Part shown: one piece after another, positions 1 through 12,441 of the stretch
How positions within the stretch are numbered: position 1 is the first letter of the stretch
Layout: the number at the start of each line of letters is the position of its first letter
Origin: Carallia brachiata
Lineage: Eukaryota > Streptophyta > Magnoliopsida > Malpighiales > Rhizophoraceae
DNA: 64,000 nt
NCBI GenBank assembly: GCA_021464245.1
Contig: JADCRB010000043.1
Location: 3,776,794 to 3,840,793, forward strand
Direction of reading: 5' to 3'
The notes under the pieces: generated by a model
What the model was told of the DNA's origin: nothing
What the model saw: only the letters and a program-made list of their open reading frames with translations
Database searches by the model: none
Made by a program: the position numbers and the translations under genes

Positions 1-97
1 AGTTGACTAGACTGCTGAAACAACCTAAGACTATAAAAATTTAATGGAAAACCTCATAAATCATAAGTCATTTGGTAGGAAGCATTTAGCAACTCAC

Positions 98-3000
98 CGA
101 CAATGGAACACCAAGAATTGCAAATATCACTAGTGCAGCAACTATGAGGCCAGTTGGTGGCATATCATGACCTATGTTGCGTATGTGCTTTGACACGTAG
201 GCTATAATAAGCATTGACAGAAAGCAGAGAGCCATAACAATGTTTGAGAGGCCCCAGATGAAACCAGCTCCCCACTTCCTGCAAAGCTTCTCCATTAACA
301 AAGATGTTATTCCAAGGAGAACTGAATTCAACATCAAACCAAAAGAACCCATTCTAACTCCAGCATTATAATTCTGCCCGTCATTTGGCTCACCACCATA
401 GACTTCCCGTCCCATCCAGTCAGTATCAAAGAGAATAAATGGAAACCAACCAATCCAATTGAGAGCAGTAACAAGCAATATGGTCCATATAGACCATGAA
501 AAGTATCTAAAAGTCCCAAATAGCTCCCATAGGAAAGCCTCTTCTGTGTGGCTTGACTGTCCTGGAGCTTCTTCAGCAAAGGGCACAGATCTGTCAGAGG
601 AACCTAGTGGTGATTCTTGAGTTCCTGAGATGCTTGCATATGTGGTAATTGCTATACAAACAATGTCAAGATAGAATGCAGACTTGAGATTGGCACAGTC
701 AACATTACATGCAGGGGTAACTGTAAATGGAAAAATCCGGAACCAGCCACTGTACGCTCCAGTGGCATAGCCAAGTATTACCAACAGCCATGAATAGAGA
801 GAAATAAGCATTTGCTACACGGGTCCTGCGATGATCCTTTCCTAACATCATAGAACATAACAATAAATAAATGTCAACTTCTTGCTTATCAATACATGTT
901 TTATATTTTTACTTGCATCACATACAATCACAAGTAATGATTTTTTGTTCTTAAAAGAATAAACCACGACAAGAGGAAACTGCTCTGGCTAATATGGAAA
1001 AACTATATATATATATACTTTTAATTATAGAGCTACATCAAGCTACCATTCTGGGAAACGTACCGGAATAGAATTGCCTTCATGATCTAATTAGATATTT
1101 TCCTTGATATGAATTTTATTCTTACATAAGTTGATTAAGAAGCACAAGACATAACTACCCAACTTAGGGACAGGGTTCTACGAATTTTATATGAATCCAC
1201 ATATATATCATCCAGCATATCAACCTTGATGTTTCACTGACCTGGCAAACAAGATTTTGCACCAGACCAAAGACTTGAAGTGTAAGAATCGCTGGAATGC
1301 AAAGTAATTGAAAAATGCAACCATTATACTTAACAATTTGAATGCTCTTTCAAAATTGATAACAAGAAACCATCCAACTCAAAAGCTTAACTTGTTGGGT
1401 GAGGCCCAAGATATGGATCATATATTAGACTTTTAACAATTGAGATTCAATCCAAGCCACAAAAAAAAAAAAGAAAATGTTGCACTCATTAATACAGGTT
1501 AAAAAGAATTGGAAAACATCGTAGATGACCCATTTATAGATTACTTTGACAAATAAAATGTACATGCTATCCACATAAAGGACCATGTATGCTAGAACAC
1601 CAAAATAGATGGTTGAGGATGGCTTTCTCCTGCACACATGGCAAACATTGCTGCATTAGTTGCCACCAGATTATTACAATTTCATGTCTTCAGTCATTAA
1701 TGCTCAATGGAGGAAATGGATGCCATGCTAGATACATGTTCAAATATCAATGCAACTCTTTCATGTTAAATCCATGTGTCAAGAGGAACTCAAGAATTGT
1801 CGTCTGATTAAACAACACAAATAAAATGCAGTCCAAATATTTAGATGTCACTGGCACATGCAAGTAGTCATCAGTTACCGATCCAAATTCCCAAAGAGGA
1901 GGCATAATAGACGAAACAGAATTAGGTCGTGCTGGAGAGTGTGACTTGACTTTTGATACAGATTAGTCTCAATATATAGAAAATTGATATCCAATTGTTT
2001 CTTAGTATGACAACCAATCTGCAGTGGTGACGCTTTTGCTTATCAAATTACTTGCTAGAGAAGACAGAGTAATATTTTGACTTGGCTTTGATTTGGTTTT
2101 AATTTCTACACTCTCATTTGATCTGAGAATTTTCCAAATGGAAGTTGATAACACTTGAAGTTCTTCCAAAATGCATAAAATCAGTTACTACCCAATACAG
2201 TCTGCACACCAAATTAACAAACATGTGAGCATACACACATGGATTGTACAAGCATCGAATCTGCACACATGGTTTTTGGGTCATGTTTTGATGAGAAAAG
2301 CTATGTAGGTAGACAATGATAGGCACAAAGTTGTCACGTGAAGATCTGGACCGTTGAATCATGAAAATTATTTAAATTAAAAAAATAGATAAACTGTTAG
2401 ATTAATTGCGTGTTTTCAGCGTGTCACAGATTACGTAATTGCATAGTGGTGTCTTATTTTGATTTGGCTTTGATTTGGTTTTTGGGTCATATTATTTTTG
2501 GGTAAAACCAAGATATAACAATAAAAGTAACAGACTCGTATTGGAAAGCAAACCAGGAGTCGGGACGAACATTTTTTCTAAAAACAAAGAGTAGGACTCG
2601 CGTGGGCGGCCCCTTCTACTTGATAATTCCTCATAATTATAGTTTAATCAATGACAAAACACACTGGCAATTAACCTTAACCACAAATGCAACTAAAGCC
2701 AAACCCAATGTGAGAATGCCCTGTGGTCCGTGGAGACGCCAATTGCTCACCAGCTGGTCGGACCCCACAACTCGACATAGAACCAATCAATAGGCCACCA
2801 AACAAGGATCCCACTAGGTTGACAGGGAAAAGAAGACAGGAAAGAGACAGAAAAATTTTTTTGTGCAACAAATTGTTTAATTTTTGTAATAAAAAAATAA
2901 ATAAAAGAATATTTTCAAATTTTGTTGTAATAACTCAGCGTCTCGTTACACAAATAAACTAAACTAATTAGTTGCACAAAAAAATTTCTTCGTCTTCTAC

Positions 3001-3915
3001 CCATCCAACCTTTTCCTGTACACCTACATTTATCCGCCAAACAAATACTAATGTCACATCAAAGGGGGGAAAAAAAAAAATCATATTGGAAGGCCTAATT
3101 GTCACTCTTTTAGATCATAGGATACTTTAATAAGAAAAGAGTCGCATGCATCAACCATCAAACAGCTACAATAATACAAGTATACAACACCACTTGAATT
3201 TCAAGATTAAATGAAGTGCAGAGATATATTAAAGCTTTTTAAAAAAAATAATAATAATAAATTTCAAGATCATAAAATCCCTAGAATTCCGCTGATTTTA
3301 TACAAAGAAAATGTCGCTAAAATTGACAGTGACAAGAAATAAATTAAATTAAAGACAGGGAGAGAAAGAGAAAGATAAAGCTCCATTATTACCGGTGAGA
3401 TCGGCGAGAAGTGCTCGACAGGGACCCTGAGTCATATTGTTAGCCACGTCAAGTATCCAGAACCCGAAAACGAAAGCAGCAATAGCTCTCGGCTTGGCTT
3501 TCCCTCTGTCGCCGAACAGCCACCCGATATCGGCGGAGTGGCCGATGATCAAGACCGAAAGTATGATCAAGATGACGCCGGCAGCGATAAACGGCCTGCG
3601 GCGGCCGAATCGGCTGGTGCAGCGGTCGCTCATGTGGCCGACCACAGGCTGCACTATCAGGCCCGACAACGGCCCGCACAGCCATATGATGCTCGCCCAC
3701 GCGTGCGGGATTCCCAGCTCCTGCACGTACGGCGTTAAGAGAGAGAGCTGCAAGGCCCATCCGAATTGTATGCCGCCGGCAATTGAGGTCACGCGCAGCA
3801 GCTGCCTCAGCGGAACTCTGCGGCCCACCGGCGGCGGCGGCGGCGGCTGCCGAACCGTCGCTCGCGCTGCAGGCCGAGCACTGCCTCGGTGGCGCTCCGT
3901 CTCCGGGATTGCCAT
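98..3915 (-). CDS. SUT4: SUT4-type sucrose/H+ symporter, partial (exons 1-2), apparent frameshift
   Basis: Major-facilitator sucrose transporter of the SUT4/SUC4 clade. Family members are mostly tonoplast proteins that export sucrose from the vacuole with protons. Exon 1 is 3393-3915 and exon 2 is 98-841; later exons lie beyond the left edge. The first ATG in frame is at 3915. The N-terminus has a six-proline run (residues 24-29) and an L-x-x-L-L stretch (36-40) resembling the dileucine-type vacuolar signal of the clade. Visible family marks are GIPHAWAS in the first loop, the MFS motif [22 protein letters not shown], and DTDWMGRE in exon 2. Splice sites are GT (3392-3391) and AG (843-842), with G|GA split across them. 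At about 774-780 the conserved ...MAVGN-x-LGYATG is broken: the strand reads GTTGGTAATACTTGGC, two bases short, so the frame shifts. This is either a sequence error or a damaged gene. Family identity is very sure; intactness is not. Confidence 0.93.
842..3392 (-). other. Long first intron of SUT4
   Basis: The interval between the two SUT4 exons has a GT donor and an AG acceptor on the minus strand and preserves the reading frame (ALLADLTG then KDHRRTR). It is AT-rich and contains only short chance open frames. It includes a small foldback repeat (2850-2990) and a direct repeat of a TTTGATTTGGTTTT-type motif near 2088 and 2464. I see no gene inside it. Confidence 0.85.
2850..2990. repeat. Short inverted repeat (hairpin, MITE-like) inside SUT4 intron 1
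   Basis: The left arm at 2851-2871 contains AAATTTTTTTGTGCAAC and the right arm at 2971-2989 contains GTTGCACAAAAAAATTT. They are reverse complements separated by about 100 bp of AT-rich sequence. The structure looks like a small non-autonomous foldback element. I could not find a convincing target-site duplication. Confidence 0.6.
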
Positions 3916-5255
3916 CGGCTTTACACTTTGACCAGGAAAACTCACTCTCGCTGCTTCTGGCAATCAAAAACGACGTAGTTTTGAAGCCTCTCTCCCTCCT
4001 TTTTTTTTTTTTTTTCGTTCTTTTTTTGGTAACCGTGAAGGAGAGAACCGCAAGATATGAAAAATGGCGGTCTGGTAAGTGATGTAGTTATGTAACCACC
4101 TCCATATTTGGATCAATTTACGGATATGACCCAGCCTCAATTATAAGCGAGAAAAAGAGAAGGATGGCGTAGCTGTGAATTATAATTATATGAGGGGCAA
4201 ACTTGACATTTTGAAGATCCTTGCTCGTCGCAGCCTCAGATTCAGGCGTAAGTAACTGCCCAGTCGACCCAAGTGTGACGTTTGGTATTTTTGGATGCGG
4301 GCGCCTTAGTTGACAAAAATGCCCCCCTGATTATACAAATGACATGCCTATTTTAGGTAAATGGCATGGACGCACTTTTTTATTTTTATTTTTATTTTCT
4401 TAGAATATGCCTTTTTCTTTTTTTATTTTTTGATGTAAAAAAAAAATGCTTTGTGGCTCTAATGATGATAAGGCAAAACAAAACCTGTTTGGCGTGTTGA
4501 TTGCTGTTTGATGCTTGTGTGGGTCCAGGTATCTCTTGGTCCGGCCAAGTTTTCTTTGTTGAGGGGACCACAGCGATGTGTGTTGCGATAGGTTTGGTTT
4601 GTTCTTTGAGTAACGTTTGTGCAGAAAAGCACATTTTTTAAGCATCGATCCTTTCTCGTGCTTGTTATTTATTTATTTATCTAATATAATCATGAGCTGT
4701 CCGTTTCTAAGCCATTTCATTATTGTTTTTTATTACTTTTGAGCAATCAGTCGTTTGATTTTTTTGTATGTTGTTGTACCGTATAGGCCGCGGCCGTAGA
4801 ATGTACAAAATAATTGGCGTAGTTCATTGCAATTTTATAATTTTCATCTTTTAATAAAATGTTATCAACGATCATTAGTTTGATTTATAAGGGACTCGAT
4901 ATTATTTAAATAAGATATCAGATTTGAGTCTTGTGAATGGAACAAACGGCGCTGAGAGAGTCATTTTCAATATGAGTCTGACTGTACTCGAACCGGATTA
5001 ATCGAGGTCTCAATAAGACCTATTAGATATCAGAAAAAGACAAAAAAAAATATATATTTAAATAAAATGCTTGGCAGTTGAGCTGATTAGGTTGCATGAT
5101 TGCAATTATTTTAATGGTTAATATACAATTAAAGTCCTAATTTTGCTAGTTGTACAAATCTAACAGGATCATTGAACTGTAATAATTGTGTTATCCTAAA
5201 GTTTATTTTGCCAACAAATCTAACTATGGTTAACTTAAACTAACAAATTCTATTA
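3916..5255. other. Upstream region of SUT4 (5' leader, promoter) and intergenic DNA
   Basis: The SUT4 promoter and leader must lie here, reading leftward from about 4300. The leader side is rich in pyrimidines on the plus strand, with T runs near 4000-4030. No confident TATA box can be fixed without transcript data. From 4640 on, the DNA is AT-rich with no coding signal. Confidence 0.5.
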
Positions 5256-5723
5256 GGGTGCATTTGGTATATAAACTAGATAGTATAATATAAAATAGTA
5301 TAAATCAAAATAATATAAGATAGATTAAATTATTAACGAATATTATACTTGGATAATATCAAATAATATAAAATAATTATCCTATTTAATATTTACACGA
5401 TACGAGATTGAATATATATATCAAAATAACTTTTTTACCCTTAAAAATAATTGACTTACATTTTATTAATTTTAATATTTATATTAATAATAATTAAAAA
5501 TTGAATAATAAATTAATATTTATTTTACATAATTGTACATTATAGTATTTATAAATTTTTAATTTTATATAAAAATATTTTTCAAAATTAAGTATTAATT
5601 TTTTTATACATATAAATTTCAAGATATTAAAAAATATTAACATTTTTTTAGATTTTTTTGAGGAAAAAAGTTAAATAAAATTTAAGATATAAATTTTCAA
5701 ATTTATATAAAAGAAAATGAAGG

Positions 5724-5770
<47 letters not shown>

Positions 5771-6196
5771 GAGAGAGAAAGGAAGGGAGGAGGGAGGAGA
5801 GAGAAAGGGAAGAGAGAGACGAGGAGTGAGAGAGAGAGATGAGGGGAGAGAGAAGGGAAAGAGAGAGAAGAGGAGAGAGGGAAGGGAGGAGAGAGAAGAA
5901 AGAGGAGAGAGAAATATTTTTTTAATTTTTTATTATTTTTTAAAAATCTTTAAAATTAATTTTAATTAAAAGGATATTTAGTAAATAAACAATTTATTAG
6001 CACCAACCATGAGGTGAAATAGATTAACTCATAAGAGTAAAAAGAATAATACTATCATATATTTATAGAATAGTAAGCTCATATTAAACTATTTTATATG
6101 TATCTCTATGTTATTGAGCAATCAAATATAAGTTAAGGTGAGATAATTGACCTCTAATCTATACTATTCTTTCATATTTCATAAACCAAACGCACC
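5256..6196. mobile_element. MITE-like element with terminal inverted repeats and an internal GA microsatellite
   Basis: The left end begins GGGTGCATTTGGTATATAAA. The right end, read in reverse complement, begins GGTGCGTTTGGTTTATGAAA, giving imperfect inverted termini of about 20 bp. There is no transposase reading frame. Part of the length comes from an internal purine-rich GA expansion at about 5726-5911. TA at both borders could be the target duplication. Short TIRs and a 'GGTGCGTTTGG' end suggest a Harbinger- or hAT-like non-autonomous element, but the superfamily is uncertain. Confidence 0.6.
5726..5911. repeat. GA-rich microsatellite
   Basis: About 185 bases consist almost only of GA, GGA and GAAGG units on the plus strand: a long pure purine tract that is probably length-polymorphic. 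It lies inside the MITE-like element at 5256-6196. Confidence 0.9.
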
Positions 6197-6499
6197 TATA
6201 GTCTATACACATATGATATTTATATGTAAAAAATTTACAACACGACATATTTACGTGACATTTATTTAAAATTAAAAAAAAACACCAAAAAAATTATATT
6301 TAAATATTTCCTTCTCTCTTCCTTCACTTCCTTTCTCCTCCTCCCGCTTCATAGCCCTTGGTGCTCCATTAGAGAAACCAGGGTCCCACTTCCCTATCCT
6401 AACTTCTTCGGTAATTTGCAAGATTTACCGAGGCCAAGGACACAATTATACCAAAATTTAACCGGAAGAAAAGAATGAAGGAAAGCTAACTATATTAAG

Positions 6500-7123
6500 T
6501 AGAGGTATCAAAATGGGTCATTAAATCAAATTTGAGTTAAGTCACTTTGAATTTAAGTTATTTTGAGTCGGGTTATTTATAGTTTAAATTATCTTTAAAT
6601 TATTTTGTGTCGGGTTACTTCAGATTCAAGTCGGATTCAAGTCATCCAATGGGTTAACCACGTCATCAAAATGATAACATAGTATTTTTTGTTAAAAATT
6701 TTGAAAATTTAAAAAACTTCAAAAATTTTGGTAAAAATTCTTAAAAATCAAAGAAAATTATAAGATCACAAATAATTTAAGAAATTTTTTAAAAATATTC
6801 CAAAAATTCAAAATAAAATTTAAAACTATATAAAAAATCTCAAAATATTCCCAAAAAAATTATAATTAAGATTTATATTAAAAATAGTAGAATCTATACT
6901 TTTTATAATATAAAATATGTTAAATTTTTTTTATTTTACTTTTTTGTTCTCTTAAAGGAAAAAAAAAAGTTCGGGTCAGACAGGTTATTTGGGTTGAGTT
7001 CGAGTTTCACTCAAAATTTTCAGGTGATATTGGGTTAAGTCTTTTTCAGGTCCAGTTCGAATAGTATTTTTTCGGATGAATTCGGATCAACTCATCAAAT
7101 CGGGTTAAATTTTGAAACATCTA
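6500..7123. mobile_element. hAT-like MITE with TAGAGGTATCAAAA termini
   Basis: The left terminus TAGAGGTATCAAAA and the right terminus in reverse complement, TAGATGTTTCAAAA, form inverted repeats that extend as related GGGTC/GGGTTA-type sequence. The flanking 8 bases, ATATTAAG (6492-6499) and ATATTGTG (7124-7131), agree at 6 of 8 positions, as expected for an old hAT target duplication. There is no coding capacity; the interior is AT-rich. Confidence 0.65.
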
Positions 7124-8161
7124 ATATTGTGCTTTAAAGCTCTGCTTCAACCTCGAATTAGTAGGTAATTAGTTTTGTTTCACTGATCGTGACAAAATTT
7201 AGAAAATATAAGATAAAATCTAAAAGGTCGGCAGAGGAGATGGGAAACAGGGAGAGAGAGGAGAGAGAATTTAATTATATTTTCTTTTTTTATTTTGAAA
7301 TAAATATTGTGTGAACATGTCGTCATGCGATCAATTTTCTATAAGTAGATTTACCGTCTATATGACTAACAGAATCTGTTAGACTGGATGTATTACAGAT
7401 TCCAAATGACATACTTATTACATTTTAAAAGTCAGGTACAGGTTATATTTGTTACAGACTTACAGTTAATAAAGTTGCAAATTTATTTGTGTATTCACCC
7501 TTGTTTTAATTTGCCCATGCTCCTTTTTTTTTTTTGTCCTTTTGGAGAATGGAGAAGAGATATGAAGGCCAAGCTGATCTTGAGTTGCCCCCTTTCCCCC
7601 AGAGCGAATACCTGAAAGTCAGTTGCCATGCAAGGATTTGTAAATGAGGACCTCTTTTTAGACGTGGATTTACCATCGCATAGGCACTGCTGTTCTCCAG
7701 TTTGCTGACAGATTTCCCACTTACTAATGTGTAAAATTCGGTCCTCACTTTATTTTGAAAAAATTAGTTTAAGTAATGGTCTCACGTAACAACTCAATTC
7801 AGTAGTTAAAAATGTATTTAAGAACTCCAAATGGAGGTTTGGAGTTTTAATGATGAAGAGAGGGTATATCGATTTACTTGATTTGTGCTGATTAAGAATT
7901 TAATCATAAACGTAAAATTAATAGTTCATGTACTCAATCACTAAACTCCGTGACTAGTGATAAGGTATAAGATTTATATGGAAAAAAAAAGGATAATACG
8001 AGGGTATGAGGTCTTGGGCTCATGGCCCATACAAAATGCTTGCTTTTTTTTTTTTTTGGGTTTTCTTTTCCAGTGCACTCAGTAGGAAATGTGGGCCTAT
8101 AGCTGCCGATCATTGATTTTTTTTTTTGGGGCCTAAGGGGAAGTTGTACAACACGTAAAGA

Positions 8162-8278
8162 GCAGTAGCTCGTAAGATAAAGGGCAGTGGCTTAGAATAT
8201 TCTTGGGCTCCCAAAAAAAGCAGTAGCTTGTTAGATAAAGGGCAGTGGCCTGGAAACGGGCTAATTTTTGGGCTCCTA
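8162..8278. repeat. Imperfect tandem duplication of about 58 bp
   Basis: The sequence GCAGTAGCTCGTAAGATAAA followed by GGGCAGTGGC (from 8162) recurs as GCAGTAGCTTGTTAGATAAA followed by GGGCAGTGGC (from 8220). Both copies end in a TTGGGCTCC-type motif. This is a simple local duplication without a coding role. Confidence 0.8.
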
Positions 8279-8410
8279 GCGGAAAGGATTTCGCTTGCGT
8301 AAGTGAAAATTTCTAGCCCAAGAGTCTCGCTACCAAGATCCACTATAATAGGTTGCTGAGGACAATGTAATAGCTCCACCGGAAAAAAAAAACTAATAGG
8401 TGTTGGCTCA

Positions 8411-8580
8411 GATAGTGGAGGTCTGATACCACTTAACTAGAGATTTTGGGTTTAGGTATTAAGAATGTAGTCCAGTTAAATATTTATTAGGAGACTTTTT
8501 GCCGTCTTTCAGGGTCTTACTTGAATTGGTCTAAATTATTCCGTTTATTGGACTGAATACTAAATGATCTTATAAAAAAA
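8411..8580 (+). repeat. Dispersed repeat, copy 1 (related to 51855-52022)
   Basis: The stretch beginning GTCTGATACCACTTAACTAG and continuing through an 'AGAATGTAGTCCAGTTAAATATTTATTAGGAGA'-like segment is clearly related to 51866 onward, in the same orientation. The two copies are separated by the whole tandem array and lie outside it, so this is a dispersed repeat. Class unknown. Confidence 0.6.
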
Positions 8581-11461
8581 GAAAGAAAACGAAAATGTTG
8601 GGTTATGTCTTTTAGATAATGCCTAGTGGTTAGAGTTTAAATTTTTATTATAGAGATTCTGAACCTTAATTATGAGAAAGTAGGGTGTTGGATTTATGAG
8701 AAGGAAGGATTATCCTCTATAACTTATGATCCTACGAGTCTCCTAATACACACAAAAAAAAAATTATTATTATTATTTTTTTTGGTAAGTTTTTATTATT
8801 TATTATGTTTGTTTGGTAAGTATTATTATTTTTTGTTGGCAAGATAAAAGATAAACAACAATGGGCCACTCCTTCAGCCCAAGGAATAGGCCCAAAGCAG
8901 CTTCGTAGTAATGACAATGACGTAAACAAATGAACTTTGTTTAAACCAAAAAAAACAAATGAACTTTGTCCACAGATGTATGATTGAGAGAAAACAATTA
9001 AAAAAAGAATTTAAAAAAAGAATCATAGGGACCTAGCTGGGCCTTCTTTAAGTGGTTTTCCTCATTAATTATCAATGACATTTGTTCTTGTTTGACTGAA
9101 TTAAATATAGGATTGTGATATGACATTGAAGAAAGAAGCACTGCTTTAAAGGCCTAGGCCATCTTTTTCAGCTAAAAAAAAAAAAAAAGAAAGAAGTAAG
9201 TTTTTTTTTTTTTTTTTTTGAGATAAGAAAGAACTAAGTTAGAGAACGACAGAATCTAAAATATTAAATCCCCAGATGAGTCTTTAATTAAGGTAAGAAT
9301 TATTGTTATCTTTTGAAGAGGTAACATATAATTGTGCAAAGGTTATTAGCAATGACACAATGAAAAATTGAGGAAATTCTATATGTATAATTTGTCAATT
9401 AGATGAAAAGGAGGGATTAATGTGTGATACTATACCTCAATATGGTAATTTAACCCAGATAAATAGCAAATGGAGAAGAAGATTAGAACCATTAATGATG
9501 CTGTGCCATGTCATTGCGGGCTGCTACTTTTGCGACTGTGACAGAACAGAACAAAAAGACAGCAAAGTTTCTATGATACGCACAAAGTCTTTCTAAACAA
9601 AATTTTGTGTGTTATTAAATCCTATCCTAGAAGTGAATCAAATCCAAATGTATCTAAACAGTTCAAGGGCCATACCAACAGTTTAAAATTATCGTTTTTT
9701 TCCACACAAATGCAAGACTCAATGATTTTGGTTATTAGAAAGTAGAAATAGTGAGTAACAATAATTAGAACAGAAAAAAACAAGAAAAAAAACATAAGGT
9801 TGGAGCTGCTCAGTGCTCAGTGATTAAATTGTCAACGGTCTTTACTCTTCGACCAAGTGGGCTCGTTAGTGGAAACTTCTCACAGAAAAGACTAGTCAAT
9901 GTTGGGTTGTGACAAAGACAGCATTGTCGAGCTGTCTATAGTGCATTGTTCTTTATTTCTTACATTAATGGGAGCTTTGGTCAATGCTAAGAAGAACATG
10001 AGACGGGGAGAAATAAATGAAGTACCTTTTAATTACCATATACTCAGAGAATCATTGTTAGTTGTGGTTTGTTAATAAAGAATTCATTTATACACCAAAC
10101 TGTAAATTTAAAATTTTATCAAAATATTCGATAAGATGAGAGAATATTATTCATATTTTTTTATATTTTGTACTAAAAAAGATATCGAGAAGTGAGAAAC
10201 AGTTGAGACTGTGCAAAATGTGAATTAGTGCACCAAAGATTCTTTCTAGTGGATGATGAATGCTCATGTTTCTTTTGGTTTTTTTCTTTGATGTAGAATG
10301 CTCATGTTTCTCTTTTTAAAGACGATGGCTAGAATAATTTTCTGGTTAAATCTCCACATCGACAATTTTTTGTAGTTAGTGCCTTCACTTTTTCTCCTTT
10401 TTGATCAAAACCTTTAGCATATCACACTTTTCATATATATAGATAACCAAGAGCTCCAATGGTAAGAGAATTTTATTCTTTTTGGTTAGTTGAATTGAAG
10501 AGGAAGAAATTTCCATAAAATTCGCTACACCCAACATCAATCAGTGTGCTACTGGAGCCATTGTATTGAAGTTCAACTCCGAATTGCAAATTGAAAAGAG
10601 AACTTTTCATTGTATAGATGCAGGATACATATACATATGTTGATGCTGTTGGACATTCATTTAGCCTGTCGGCATTGTGGGCAGTATCAGGGGATCGCAT
10701 GTGCCAGCCAACATCACCATTCCTACCCCAAACCCACAGTACCCAATATATATTGCGCGTTTTATGAGTAGTTGTCTATAATAATAAAATGAGTATTGAT
10801 TGATGTTTGAAAAAAAAGGAAATGATAAATAGACGAGCATAGAGATAGTCAATTGTCACACAAAGAGGGGAAAAAAGTAATTGTGAACTCTACAATTTTT
10901 ATCAAATATATGATGTAAATAATAATTCAAATTGATATACAACAGGTTTAAAATTCATGTAACAGATATATTAAAAAAAAAAGAAGGAAAAACTTGTCAT
11001 ACCTCTGTCCAAAACTCTTTTGTTTTTGTAGCAACGCCTTTTAAGAAAAACATGAATAAGAATTTGTGTTGTGCACGTGGTAATTCCAATTAAAAATTTT
11101 TCTTTAGCCTGCAGTAGTATTGATACTAAGCGTATCCAAGAAATTAAACATCTGTTTAGTTTTACTAAGTATTATACCCGCCTAGCGTGCATGCGTATCT
11201 TCTAAGTTATACCATAAGGCCCCAAGCTTCTTATGCTTTAGGCTAAGGCGTAACAAGGGCAAAAAGTGATTTATATTAATCTTAGTTGAGGGTAAATAAT
11301 GTGTGTCATATATCTTTCAATTTAAATATCCAATAAATGATAAATTTTTCAACAAGGCTCATGATTATGTAGAGACATGAGAGATAAAAACTATGCCGTT
11401 TAATGATAAAACTGCAGTTACAACCTTATAATTTCTTTGAAATTAGGGTACTAATAATATC

Positions 11462-11463
<2 letters not shown>

Positions 11464-11513
<50 letters not shown>
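11464..11513. repeat. (GA)n microsatellite
   Basis: A nearly perfect GA run of about 50 bases. The equivalent place in unit B (about 19815) has only a short GAGAGAGACGGAGAG, and unit C (about 35827) has about 15 bases. The tract has therefore changed length since duplication. Confidence 0.95.
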
Positions 11514-12441
11514 CTTGTTTGATGTTTTATTTCGGTGCAAGTTATTAAAAATTGAACACCACCACTACATAAATTTACATACATAATAGTTTATCTTTCA
11601 ATTTATTTTTCTAAATTTCATCATTTAATATCTTATATTATTTTAATTTTTTTTAAAATTCTCTTGATTTTAAAAAAAAATAATATTTGTCCAGCGTTTC
11701 GCCATCAGGTGATCTCCGAATGGAATCAGTGGGCACCTTTCATACTTTTCATTGGCGGATCTATTCATTGTTGAGGGTGCGCAATCGCCCACCTTGAAAA
11801 AATATATATATATGTATTTAGATATAATTTATTTTAATTTTAACATATTGTCCCTTTTAAAATTATAGGTTTCCTCACTAAACTTTATAAATACTCTTTT
11901 TTATAATTTTTTTTCTACATGTATACTTTCACATGCGCTGTTTTCTAAGGGGTTTGTGATTGACACTCGATGTCGAATTCATTGAATTAGCATTTCATTC
12001 ATATTCTGCGTGCTGGCACTGTTGGAATCCGCCCGCTTTTTCTGTCAAATGCCAACAATAAAAAGAGCTTCAAATCCAAGAAGTGAGACACACACACACC
12101 ATTTTCAGATGTCCAATTTTTAGTTGTTTCCTAGCAATTGCAACATTTTTTTGGGCTGTCCATCAACAAAAACAAAGAAGAAAAAGCAACCTTTGTTCTG
12201 TATGCAATTGTAAAAGAGGGACTTTAGTCCATTCCGATGACAAAGCGAGCTTTTTAGCCCAAACATGGATAGAAATGAAATTCAATTGCTCCACAACTCC
12301 TTGGGAAAAGTTGTTGATGGAAAATTCTAAATGACTGTACAACTGTAGAAACGTATTGAATATATAGTAATTTGAACTACTGAATTGTAAAAAATATATT
12401 AAATTTTAAAAAATAAAATAATTAAATTATTAAATATTATT

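Larger units (their letters stand above)
7124..9700. other. Intergenic, AT-rich, no gene seen
   Basis: Only short chance frames and poly(A)/poly(T) runs are present. Two repeats are worth noting and are listed separately (8162-8278 and 8411-8580). The boundary at about 9701 is where similarity to the other tandem units begins. Confidence 0.6.

Noticed and set aside
3916..3963. N-terminal extension of SUT4
   Set aside because: It would begin at a TTG. The ATG at 3915 fits the family's usual N-terminal length.
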